Shown here piece by piece: positions 8,406 to 16,186 of a stretch of DNA of 64,000 nucleotides. Location of the stretch: assembly GCF_902506065.1 (NCBI RefSeq), contig NZ_LR732912.1:3221388-3285387 (forward strand). The letters are read 5' to 3'. The first letter of the stretch is position 1, and each line of letters starts with the position of its first letter. The notes below the pieces were generated by a model. The model did no database searches. It was not told the DNA's origin and saw nothing but the letters and a program-made list of their open reading frames with translations. The translations under genes were made by a program, and so were the position numbers. The stretch is from Arthrobacter sp. 9V (GTDB lineage: Bacteria; Actinomycetota; Actinomycetes; Actinomycetales; Micrococcaceae).

Positions 8406-9131
8406 GTGACCCGAACCAGTAGCCAGGAAGCCGCCGCGGAGTCGCCCAACACTGCTGAGCAAACAGCGCCCTCGAGGCGCGAACTCAACAAGGCGGCAAC
8501 CCGCAGCTCCATCGCATCCGCAGCCCTGGACCTGTTGCGCAGCAACGGGACCGGCAATTTCACCGTAGAGGACATCGCGGCCAGCGCGGGTGTCTCGCGG
8601 CGAACTTTTTTTAACTACTTCCCCAGCCTTGAAGCCGCGCTGGCCTCCGTTGCCGACGGCTTCATGGACCATGCATTGGAGCAATTCCGGATGCGTCCGG
8701 CAGAGGAGTCAATCCTCGAATCCGCCCAAGCAGCGCTCATGGCGTTGGCCGATCCCATGTCCGTTGCGCCCATGGCCGAGCTGTTCAGCCTGACACAGGA
8801 CAACCGCCAGCTGGCCCGCTCCGAACTTGAAGCCTGGGAGCACTGCACAGCCCAGATCATCGACGCCGCACGCAGCAGGCTCGGAGCCGGAATCAGTGAG
8901 CTATATCTCCACGCACTGGCCGGTTCCGTCATCTCCTGCGGCAAGGCAGCAATGACTGTCTGGTTCATTGAACGAGGCCCCGACCTCTCTGCAGAGTCCC
9001 TCGCAGTCCTTCGCCAGCACCTCATCGATGCGATGGGCCTACTGGGCGCCGGCTTCGCGCCGCCGTCGGACGCTCCCTCACAAACCGCAGCAGCCTCACC
9101 TTCCGTTCCAACCACCAAAGATCGGTTCTGA
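8406..9131 (+). CDS. TetR family transcriptional regulator
   Basis: A 241-residue regulator. After a variable N-terminal tail of about 25 residues comes the TetR DNA-binding domain with FTVEDIAASAGVSRRTFFNYFPS near residues 57-79; the C-terminal ligand domain is divergent. It sits one base before an MMPL exporter gene, so it very likely controls itself and the exporter through the palindrome at 8378-8401. The GTG at 8406 is chosen because it lies seven bases after the TAGTGT box. The ligand is unknown. Confidence 0.9.
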   Translation: MTRTSSQEAAAESPNTAEQTAPSRRELNKAATRSSIASAALDLLRSNGTGNFTVEDIAASAGVSRRTFFNYFPSLEAALASVADGFMDHALEQFRMRPAEESILESAQAALMALADPMSVAPMAELFSLTQDNRQLARSELEAWEHCTAQIIDAARSRLGAGISELYLHALAGSVISCGKAAMTVWFIERGPDLSAESLAVLRQHLIDAMGLLGAGFAPPSDAPSQTAAASPSVPTTKDRF

Positions 9132-9132
9132 C

Positions 9133-11658
9133 ATGGCCTCGTTCCTCTACCGTCTCGGCAAATTTTCGTATCGCCGCCGCTGGCTCGTCATCTCCATATG
9201 GCTGGCCGTCATGGTGGCAGTGGGCGGCTCGGCCGCAGCATTCCACGGCACCATGTCCAACAACTTCACCATCCCGGGCACCGAAACCCAGCGGATGGCG
9301 GACAAGCTCAAGGAAGCCCTTCCGGATTCATCGGGCGGCTCAGCCAGCGTAGTTTTCGACGCCGGTGATGCCGGTTTCGATCAAGCCAAGAAGGACGCAG
9401 TTGCGGCTGCGCTGACCAAGCTCGAAGCCATGCCGGACGTGCAGGGAACGGTCAACCCGTTCACCACGCAAATGCAGCTGGAGAAGGCCGGCGCGGACAT
9501 CGCCGCCGGTGAAGCCAAGGCCGCCCAGGGCAAGGCGCAGCTTGACGCTTCCCGCGCGCAGTTGGAGGCGAGCGAGGCCCAACTGGCCGGAGCGGAACAG
9601 CAGCTGGCCGCCTCGGGCCTTACACCCGCGCAAATTGAAGCGCAGATGGCTCCCCGGCGCGCCGAACTTGCGGCGGGCAAAGAAAGGCTCGACGCCGGAG
9701 CCAAGGAAGCCGCCGACGGCGCCGCCGCGTTGGCTCTGGGCAAGCGCCAGGTTGAATCATCTGAAGGCCTCCGTTTTGTTTCCAGCGACAACAAAGCCGC
9801 AGTAGCCCAGGTCCAGTTCAAGACTTCCATCAACGCCGTTGACCCCGCCGTGCGCGAGGAAGTCCAGGAGATCGTCCATGGCGTCTCCTCGGCCGGCGTC
9901 ACAGCCTACGCGAGCAAAGAAATCACCGAGGACGTCTCGGAGATCTTCGGCATCGCCGAAATTGTGGGCGTGGCTGTTGCAGCACTGGTCTTGATTCTGA
10001 TGCTCGGAACGTTGATCGCTGCCGGCTTGCCGCTGGTCATGGCGCTGGTCGGTGTAGGGGTAGGTGTGGGCGGAACGTTCGCGCTCACCAGCGTGATCGA
10101 CATGAGCTCCATCTCCCCCATGCTTGCCCTCATGTTGGGCCTCGCGGTTGGCATTGATTACTCGCTGTTCATCGTCAACAGACACCGGACACAGCTTCTG
10201 GCCGGTATGGACGCCGAAGAATCTGCAGCACTCGCCACCGGAACCTCCGGCAACGCAGTGCTGTTCGCAGGCCTCACCGTCATCATTGCCTTGGCGGCAC
10301 TGGTTGTTCCGGGCCTGCCCTTCCTCGCAGTGATGGGTGTTGCCGCCGCAGCGACAGTCGGCGTGGCCGTCGTCGTGGCCTTGACCCTGACGCCCGCTGT
10401 CCTGGCCCTGATAGGCCGCCGACTCATTTCCAAGCGGGCCTGGGCCAAGGCTGCCAAGCACAACGCCGAACCCGGCCACGAAGCTGCGGACCGTGAGCGC
10501 GAGGAGAAGCGCAGCAGCGGAGGCTGGGGCGGAATGGTCACTCGGCACCCCTGGGTTGCCCTGGTGGCCAGCGTGGTGCTGCTGGGTGCCTTGGCACTTC
10601 CGGCTTCGCAGTTGCGGCTGGCCCTTCCCGACGGCGGCTCCGAGCCCGTCGATTCGCAGGCTTTCAAGGCCTACGACCTCACCCGCAGCAGCTTCGGTGA
10701 AGGCATGACCGGCCCCATCATCGTGGTGGGTGAGTTTCCGGAAGGCCTCAGCGAGAATGACGCCAACAACAAGAAATTCGACGTCGCGGACCAGCTCCGC
10801 AGCGTCGAGAATGTGATCGCCGCCGTACCGATTGCACTCAGTGAAGACCGCCGCACCGCCGTCTTCCAAGTCATTCCGAAGGAAGGGCCGGCCAGCGCAG
10901 GCACTGTGCAGGTGGTGTCCGATCTCCGCGCCAAGGGCTCAGTCATCAACGACGACCTCGGCGTCACCATTGGCCTGACGGGCCAAACCGCAGGCAACAT
11001 CGATGTGTCCAACAAGCTCGGCGCGGCCTTGCCACCATATTTGGCGATCGTGGTGGGACTCTCCCTGCTGCTGTTGCTGCTGGTCTTCCGCTCCATGGTG
11101 GTTCCCCTGCTGGCCACCGGCGGTTTCCTGCTCTCGCTGGCCGCCGCTTTCGGCGCCGTGGTTGCCGTGTACCAGTGGGGTTGGCTGGGAGGCATCTTCG
11201 ACGTCGCCAACCCGGGCGCTGTCCTGAGCTTCTTGCCCATCATCCTGATTGGAGTGCTGTTCGGACTTGCCATGGACTACCAGGTGTTCATCACCTCCGG
11301 CATGCGGGAGTCGTTCATGCACGGCGAATCTGCCAAGCACGCTGTCCGCTCCGGTTTCAGTCACGCCGCAGCCGTGGTCACCGCGGCCGCGATCATCATG
11401 GTGAGCGTGTTCTCCGGCTTCATCTTCAGCCACCTCACCATGGTCCGTCCGCTTGGGTTCGCCATGGCATTCGGAGTGCTGATTGACGCCTTCGTGGTAC
11501 GCATGACCATTGTTCCCGCCGTCATGTACCTCTTGGGCGAGAAGGCCTGGTGGCTGCCCAAGTGGCTGGAACGCATCCTCCCGGACGTGGATGTTGAAGG
11601 CGCAAAGCTGAACCGAACCGACCGTCGGAAGGCCGGCTCGGAGGAACTGGTCCACTAA
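9133..11658 (+). CDS. MMPL family RND transporter
   Basis: An 841-residue membrane exporter of the MMPL group (actinorhodin ActII-3 and mycobacterial MmpL relatives). The order is: first helix near residues 17-38, a large extracytoplasmic loop, a bundle of helices with GLAVGIDYSLFIVNR, a second loop, and a second bundle with GLAMDYQVFITSGMRE. The first loop contains an Ala/Gln/Glu-rich stretch, roughly residues 110-215, that should form a long helical hairpin. The ATG at 9133 is one base after the tetR stop, so it is co-translated; longer in-frame starts inside tetR are rejected. The cargo is likely a lipid or hydrophobic drug but is not identifiable. Confidence 0.9.
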   Translation: MASFLYRLGKFSYRRRWLVISIWLAVMVAVGGSAAAFHGTMSNNFTIPGTETQRMADKLKEALPDSSGGSASVVFDAGDAGFDQAKKDAVAAALTKLEAMPDVQGTVNPFTTQMQLEKAGADIAAGEAKAAQGKAQLDASRAQLEASEAQLAGAEQQLAASGLTPAQIEAQMAPRRAELAAGKERLDAGAKEAADGAAALALGKRQVESSEGLRFVSSDNKAAVAQVQFKTSINAVDPAVREEVQEIVHGVSSAGVTAYASKEITEDVSEIFGIAEIVGVAVAALVLILMLGTLIAAGLPLVMALVGVGVGVGGTFALTSVIDMSSISPMLALMLGLAVGIDYSLFIVNRHRTQLLAGMDAEESAALATGTSGNAVLFAGLTVIIALAALVVPGLPFLAVMGVAAAATVGVAVVVALTLTPAVLALIGRRLISKRAWAKAAKHNAEPGHEAADREREEKRSSGGWGGMVTRHPWVALVASVVLLGALALPASQLRLALPDGGSEPVDSQAFKAYDLTRSSFGEGMTGPIIVVGEFPEGLSENDANNKKFDVADQLRSVENVIAAVPIALSEDRRTAVFQVIPKEGPASAGTVQVVSDLRAKGSVINDDLGVTIGLTGQTAGNIDVSNKLGAALPPYLAIVVGLSLLLLLLVFRSMVVPLLATGGFLLSLAAAFGAVVAVYQWGWLGGIFDVANPGAVLSFLPIILIGVLFGLAMDYQVFITSGMRESFMHGESAKHAVRSGFSHAAAVVTAAAIIMVSVFSGFIFSHLTMVRPLGFAMAFGVLIDAFVVRMTIVPAVMYLLGEKAWWLPKWLERILPDVDVEGAKLNRTDRRKAGSEELVH

Positions 11659-11688
11659 CCCTCACTCACATAACAGCCCATATTCACG

Positions 11689-11727
11689 AACGTTCTCTCA
11701 CTTGCTTGGGGCAAGTGAGAGAACGTT
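11689..11727. terminator. Terminator after the MMPL gene
   Basis: A perfect 17-bp stem (11689-11705 and 11711-11727) with a five-base loop, followed by TGGTTTAA. The right arm also resembles the repeat unit that follows it. Confidence 0.75.
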
Positions 11728-11734
11728 TGGTTTA

Positions 11735-11794
11735 AGCACGCGGGATGTGAGAGATGGTTGGTCATTAGCACGCGGGATGTGAGAGATGGTTGGT
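11735..11794 (+). repeat. Two identical 28-bp direct repeats before maf
   Basis: The 28 bases at 11735-11762 recur exactly at 11767-11794, a 32-bp period. The sequence GTGAGAGAACGTTTGG at 11715-11730, in the terminator arm, looks like a third, decayed unit. The second copy ends two bases before the maf -10 box, so the repeats fill its promoter. Confidence 0.9.
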
Positions 11795-11796
11795 AT

Positions 11797-11802
11797 TAGG
11801 CT
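11797..11802 (+). promoter_or_regulatory. Candidate leaderless -10 box of maf
   Basis: TAGGCT ends eight bases before the G of the GTG at 11810. Confidence 0.45.
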
Positions 11803-11809
11803 GGGGTGC

Positions 11810-12481
11810 GTGACCCGATTGATTCTTGCCTCCCAGTCCCCTGCCCGCACCAAGCTGCTCACCGAGGCCGGGATCCAGCACGACGTCCTGGTTTCGGACG
11901 TGGACGAGGACGCAGTCCAGGCCAAGTACGGTGTGACCGACGCCCACGACACCGCGCTCCTGTTGGCCCGTGCCAAGGCCGAGGCTGTTGCCGCTCTTCC
12001 GGAAGCTGAAGGTGCTTTGGTGATCGGCTGCGATTCGGTCTTCGAGTTCGACGGCGAGTCCCACGGCAAGCCCTATACCGCTGAGGTTGCGCGTGAACGG
12101 ATGCTGCGGATGAGCGGCTCGCAGGGTGTGCTCCACACAGGGCACTGGTTGGTTGACTGCCGGGACACCGCCGCTGACGCGGACGCCGCTGACGCGAACG
12201 ACGACGCTCCGGAAGGCACTGGCGCCACCGTTGGTGCGGTATCCAGCGCCGAGGTCCATTTCGCTCACATGAGCCCACAAGACATCGACGCCTACATTGC
12301 CACGGGAGAACCCCTTCACTGCGCCGGCTCCTTCACCATCGACGGCTTGGGCGGGGCTTTCATCCGCAAGGTTGACGGCGACCCGCACGCCGTCGTCGGG
12401 CTTTCAATCTCCACTCTCAGGGATCTACTGATCCACGCAAATGTGGGTATCACCGAGTTGTGGGCAGTGAACGAGCAGTAA
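11810..12481 (+). CDS. maf: Maf family nucleoside triphosphate pyrophosphatase
   Basis: Maf proteins hydrolyse non-canonical or methylated nucleoside triphosphates, cleaning the nucleotide pool. The 223-residue protein starts with the family signature LILASQSPARTKLLTEAG, then shows the DSVFEFDGE acidic motif and CAGSFTIDGLG. I chose the GTG at 11810, directly before TRLILAS, rather than a start 24 bases earlier. An acidic Ala/Asp insertion around residues 119-135 contains an in-frame 15-bp tandem duplication (12170-12199). The gene precedes accA, a common actinobacterial order. Confidence 0.92.
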   Translation: MTRLILASQSPARTKLLTEAGIQHDVLVSDVDEDAVQAKYGVTDAHDTALLLARAKAEAVAALPEAEGALVIGCDSVFEFDGESHGKPYTAEVARERMLRMSGSQGVLHTGHWLVDCRDTAADADAADANDDAPEGTGATVGAVSSAEVHFAHMSPQDIDAYIATGEPLHCAGSFTIDGLGGAFIRKVDGDPHAVVGLSISTLRDLLIHANVGITELWAVNEQ

Positions 12482-12489
12482 ACGCGTTT

Positions 12490-12504
12490 TGTAGCAACCC
12501 TACA
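12490..12504. promoter_or_regulatory. Palindrome shared with accD, upstream of accA
   Basis: TGTAG, five bases, CTACA, with the same arms as 2197-2211. It lies just after the maf stop and about 62 bases before the TAGGCT at 12567-12572. Confidence 0.55.
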
Positions 12505-12566
12505 AAGGAACATCGCCTCACACACGGAATCCCCCATCAATATGGGCGGAACCCTCACAATCGCGC

Positions 12567-12572
12567 TAGGCT
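12567..12572 (+). promoter_or_regulatory. Candidate -10 box of accA
   Basis: TAGGCT lies 27 bases before the TTG start. An AAGGAG ribosome binding site (12585-12590) follows, so this mRNA is led, not leaderless. Confidence 0.4.
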
Positions 12573-12598
12573 CCTCAAGGACAGAAGGAGTCAACAAC

Positions 12599-14413
12599 TT
12601 GTCAGCTAACCCGGCGCAGCCCATTTCCAGCCCTCTTACCAAGGTCTTGATTGCCAACCGCGGCGAAATCGCGGTCCGCATCATCCGAGCCGCCCGGGAC
12701 GAAGGCATTGCCTCCGTAGCGGTTTACGCCGACCCTGACCGTGATGCCCTCCACGTCCGCCTTGCCGACGAAGCCTATGCTCTGGGCGGCAACACCGCCG
12801 CCGAGTCGTACCTGGTGATGGATAAGATCATCGACGTCGCCAAGCAGTCCGGCGCCGACGCCATCCACCCGGGTTACGGTTTCCTTGCAGAGAATGCCGA
12901 GTTCGCCGCCAAGGTCATCGACGCCGGCATCACGTGGATCGGCCCCTCCCCCGAAGCCATTTCGGCCCTCGGTGACAAGGTGCAGGCCCGCCACATCGCA
13001 GAAAAGGTTGGCGCTCCCCTGGTCCCCGGCACGGCCGATCCCGTGGAATCTGCGGACGAAATCCTGAAGTTCGCCGAAGAATTCGGCCTGCCGGTAGCGA
13101 TCAAGGCTGCCTTCGGCGGTGGTGGGCGCGGCATCAAAGTGGCCCGCACCATGGAAGAAATCCCCGAGCTCTACGAGTCAGCGGTCCGCGAGGCAATCGC
13201 AGCTTTCGGCCGAGGCGAGTGCTTCATTGAGCGGTTCCTTGACGCCCCGCGCCACGTTGAAACACAGTGCCTGGCCGATGCTTTCGGCAACGTCGTTGTG
13301 GTCTCCACGCGCGACTGCTCACTCCAGCGCCGCAACCAGAAGCTTGTTGAAGAAGCACCCGCTCCGTACCTCAGCGAAGAGCAGAACAAGCGCCTCTATG
13401 AGTCCTCCAAGGCCATCTTGAAGGAAGCCAACTACCTCGGCGCCGGCACCTGTGAGTTCCTGGTAGGCCAGGACGGCACCATCTCCTTCCTCGAGGTCAA
13501 CACTCGCCTCCAGGTGGAGCACTGCGTGTCCGAGGAAGTCACGGGAATCGACCTCGTCCGCGAGCAGTTCCGCATCGCCCGCGGTGAAGCACTTGGCTAT
13601 GAGGATCCCGAGGTCCGAGGCCACTCCTTCGAGTTCCGCATCACCGGCGAGGACCCGGGCCGCAACTTCATGCCCGCCCCGGGAACCATCACCACGCTGA
13701 AAAACCCCACCGGACCCGGCGTCCGGATCGATTCCGGCGTGGAGCAGGGGGACGTCATCAGCGGCAACTTCGATTCCATGCTCTCCAAGCTGATCATCAC
13801 CGGAGCCACCCGCGAACAAGCGCTCCAGCGTTCACGCCGGGCATTGGAGGAGATGGTGGTTGAGGGTATTCCCACCGTTATCCCCTTCGACCTCGCAGTG
13901 GTCACCGATCCCGCTTTCGCCCCCGCCGAGGGCCCGTTCCAGGTCCACACGCGCTGGATCGAGACCGAGTTCGTCAACAGCATCCCGGCGTGGTCGGCCG
14001 GCGTAGCCGGTGTTGAGACGCCCGACGCCGGTGAACGCCAGCGCGTCGTCGTTGAGGTTGGTGGCAAACGCCTTGAGGTGGTCCTGCCGTCCGGCCTGGG
14101 TGGCGGCGCTGCAGCAGTTTCCAGCGGTTCAGGTACCAAGTCCGGCAAGTCCAAGAAGCGCTCCCGTTCGGCAGGCGCCACGGCTGCAGCCGCGGGCGGC
14201 AACGCACTCACTTCCCCCATGCAGGGCACCATCGTCAAGGTGGCAGCTTCTGAAGGTGACGTTGTAGCCGAGGGCGATCTGATTGTGGTCCTGGAAGCCA
14301 TGAAGATGGAGCAGCCGCTCACCGCCCACAAGGCCGGTACCGTTCGTGGCCTCTCCGCCACTGCCGGTGAGACCGTCGCCGCCGGCGCGGTCATCGCCAC
14401 CATCGAGGACTAA
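12599..14413 (+). CDS. accA: Acyl-CoA carboxylase alpha subunit (biotin carboxylase + BCCP)
   Basis: This ATP-dependent enzyme carboxylates its own biotin, which AccD then uses. The 604-residue protein has the biotin carboxylase domain ([20 protein letters not shown] at the start, the ATP-grasp glycine loop [22 protein letters not shown]), a flexible Lys/Ser/Ala linker, and a C-terminal biotinyl domain with EAMKM, where Lys569 is the biotinylated residue. It matches actinobacterial AccA/AccA3. I chose the TTG at 12599, eight bases after AAGGAG; no better ATG exists before the conserved start. It should work with AccD and AccE, with BirA as its modifying enzyme. Confidence 0.95.
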   Translation: MSANPAQPISSPLTKVLIANRGEIAVRIIRAARDEGIASVAVYADPDRDALHVRLADEAYALGGNTAAESYLVMDKIIDVAKQSGADAIHPGYGFLAENAEFAAKVIDAGITWIGPSPEAISALGDKVQARHIAEKVGAPLVPGTADPVESADEILKFAEEFGLPVAIKAAFGGGGRGIKVARTMEEIPELYESAVREAIAAFGRGECFIERFLDAPRHVETQCLADAFGNVVVVSTRDCSLQRRNQKLVEEAPAPYLSEEQNKRLYESSKAILKEANYLGAGTCEFLVGQDGTISFLEVNTRLQVEHCVSEEVTGIDLVREQFRIARGEALGYEDPEVRGHSFEFRITGEDPGRNFMPAPGTITTLKNPTGPGVRIDSGVEQGDVISGNFDSMLSKLIITGATREQALQRSRRALEEMVVEGIPTVIPFDLAVVTDPAFAPAEGPFQVHTRWIETEFVNSIPAWSAGVAGVETPDAGERQRVVVEVGGKRLEVVLPSGLGGGAAAVSSGSGTKSGKSKKRSRSAGATAAAAGGNALTSPMQGTIVKVAASEGDVVAEGDLIVVLEAMKMEQPLTAHKAGTVRGLSATAGETVAAGAVIATIED

Positions 14414-14430
14414 CGCAAAGCACCCCGAAC

Positions 14431-14471
14431 ACGACGGCGGCTCCGCACCCATGGTGCGGAGCCGCCGTCGT
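14431..14471. terminator. Bidirectional terminator between accA and the MHS transporter gene
   Basis: A perfect 19-bp stem (14431-14449 and 14453-14471) with the loop CAT, between two convergent genes. Confidence 0.85.
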
Positions 14472-14481
14472 TAAGGGGTAC

Positions 14482-15891
14482 TTAGGCCACGTTGTTCTCG
14501 TAGTCTGTGTCCTTGGTTTCGCGTGTCAGCCAGAGCGCAATGAAAGTGACCACAGCCGCGGCGGCCATGTAGGCGCCCACCAGCCAGGTGCTGCCATTGG
14601 CTACCGACCAGAGCGCGATTGCCACGAACGACGCAGGTGCTGCACCGATCATGGAGGACAGGTTGTACGCAACCGCTGACCCGGTGTAGCGGACGTTGGC
14701 CGGGAACAGTTCGGGAAGGATGGCCGCCATGGGGCCAAAGGTGAGTCCCATCAGCGTGAAGCCCACAATGAGGCCGACCATAGCTGCCGCCTGGCCGGGT
14801 CCGAACATGGTGAACCAGAGCGCACCGAAGACGAAGATGCCGGCGGTGACGCCCAGCAGGAACTTGCGTCGTCCCCACTTCTCAGCCAGCGGCCCGGAGA
14901 CCACGGTGAAGATGCCGAAGAAGACGACGCCGATGATCAGCATCCAGAGGAAGTCCGAGCGGGTGATCCCCAGGCCGGGAACGAAGGCTGCGATCTGATC
15001 GGCGGTCATGGGCTTTCCGGCCTTTTCCGCGGCTGCCTGGGCGCCGGCCAGCGTGGGCTTGGTGCCGTAGGACAAGGTGAACGTGGTCATGATGTAGAAG
15101 AGCACGTAGGTGGCGAACATGATGAAGGTGCCGGCCACAACGGGGCGCCAGTGGCTCTTGAGGGTGGCCGCGAGGGGCAGCTTCTGGACCTTCTCCTGCT
15201 CGATCACCTTGGTGAAGGAAACGCTCTCCACCAGCTTCAAACGAACATAAAGACCCACGATCACCAGTACCGCGCTGAGGATGAACGGTACCCTCCAGCC
15301 CCAAGCGAGGAATTCTTCGGCACTCAAGGCCACGTTCATCCAGATAAAGATGACATTGGCAATGATGAAGCCGATGGGAGCACCCAACTGCGGGAACGTT
15401 CCGTAGATGGCGCGCTTGCCCTCGGGGGCGTTCTCCGTGGCGAGCAATGCCGCGCCGGACCACTCTCCACCCAAGGCCAGGCCCTGGAAGAAGCGCAGGA
15501 CCACCAGCATGATGGGGGCCAGAACGGCCCACCCGGCCATGGAGGCGGTAGGCAGGAGACCAATGAGGAAGGTAGCAATACCCATGGTCAGCAGCGATGC
15601 TACCAGGGTTCCCTTGCGGCCGATCTTGTCACCGAAGTGGCCGAAGACTACGGCGCCGATGGGCCGGGCGAAGAAGGCGACACCGAAGATGGCGAACGCA
15701 CTGAGCAGCGCATTGATGTCAGTGGCGTCAGGGAAGAAGAGCTTCGGGAAGACGAGTACCGACGCGGTGGCATAGGCGTAGAAGTCGTAGAACTCGATCG
15801 TCGTGCCGATCAGGCTCGCGAAGATCACCTTGCCCCGCGAGTTCACTGGCTTAGTGGACTCGCCTTCCTTGGATGGTGCGGTGGAAGACAT
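14482..15891 (-). CDS. MFS transporter, metabolite:H+ symporter (MHS) family
   Basis: A 12-helix transporter of 469 residues. TTIEFYDFYAYATAS in the first helix, RPIGAVVFGHFGDKIGRK in the first cytoplasmic loop, and FFQGLALGGEWSGA are signatures of the MHS family (ShiA, ProP, CitA and similar). The N-terminus resembles shikimate or aromatic-acid members, but the substrate cannot be assigned. I chose the ATG at 15891, with AGAAAG upstream; a GTG seven codons earlier is the alternative. A -10 candidate TAGGCT lies at 15936-15931 (minus strand), and two palindromic sites lie further upstream. Confidence 0.85.
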   Translation of the reverse strand: MSSTAPSKEGESTKPVNSRGKVIFASLIGTTIEFYDFYAYATASVLVFPKLFFPDATDINALLSAFAIFGVAFFARPIGAVVFGHFGDKIGRKGTLVASLLTMGIATFLIGLLPTASMAGWAVLAPIMLVVLRFFQGLALGGEWSGAALLATENAPEGKRAIYGTFPQLGAPIGFIIANVIFIWMNVALSAEEFLAWGWRVPFILSAVLVIVGLYVRLKLVESVSFTKVIEQEKVQKLPLAATLKSHWRPVVAGTFIMFATYVLFYIMTTFTLSYGTKPTLAGAQAAAEKAGKPMTADQIAAFVPGLGITRSDFLWMLIIGVVFFGIFTVVSGPLAEKWGRRKFLLGVTAGIFVFGALWFTMFGPGQAAAMVGLIVGFTLMGLTFGPMAAILPELFPANVRYTGSAVAYNLSSMIGAAPASFVAIALWSVANGSTWLVGAYMAAAAVVTFIALWLTRETKDTDYENNVA

Positions 15892-15977
15892 GTTTTTGCA
15901 GCTTTCTTTCACGCCGGCCGAAGCCCCGAGAGCCTACCCGGCGAAGGATTATTCGAGAGTTCAATAATAGTTCCCGC

Positions 15978-16014
15978 TGTCCATTAGCTGGACAACGAAG
16001 TCCAATATGCGGAC
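15978..16014. promoter_or_regulatory. Tandem palindromic operator upstream of the MHS transporter gene
   Basis: The first site is TGTCCA, five bases, TGGACA (15978-15994). The second is GTCCAATATGCGGAC (16000-16014), with one mismatched pair. Their centres are 21 bp apart, two helical turns, so a dimer pair could bind the same face. They lie 40-80 bp upstream of the candidate -10 box. The regulator, possibly of the IclR or GntR kind, is not in the window. Confidence 0.45.
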
Positions 16015-16097
16015 ACACGGAAAAATCCCACTCTGTGGTCCGCGCCACATTACCTCACCACCGCCTCACGCGCCGGTGACCCCGCCGATAGGGAAAT

Positions 16098-16151
16098 GTC
16101 ACAGGGCGTTTACAAACGGCGACCGTCCGTGAAATGCGCCAAACCTACCTT
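16098..16151 (+). promoter_or_regulatory. Candidate GlnR box and -10 of the nitrate operon
   Basis: Pentamers GTCAC (16098), TTTAC (16109), CGACC (16120) and GAAAT (16131) follow in strict 11-bp steps. Ten bases later comes the -10 candidate TACCTT (16146-16151). The first and last fit the GlnR consensus well and the middle two poorly, but the layout equals that at nirB and nirD. Confidence 0.45.
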
Positions 16152-16186
16152 GGAAGAACAACGTCCCCCACCAAGGAGGCACTTCC

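Noticed and set aside
8968..9132. A 55-residue N-terminal extension of the MMPL protein inside tetR
   Set aside because: The extension is only the out-of-frame tetR tail. The ATG at 9133 starts directly before the typical basic and hydrophobic MMPL N-terminus.
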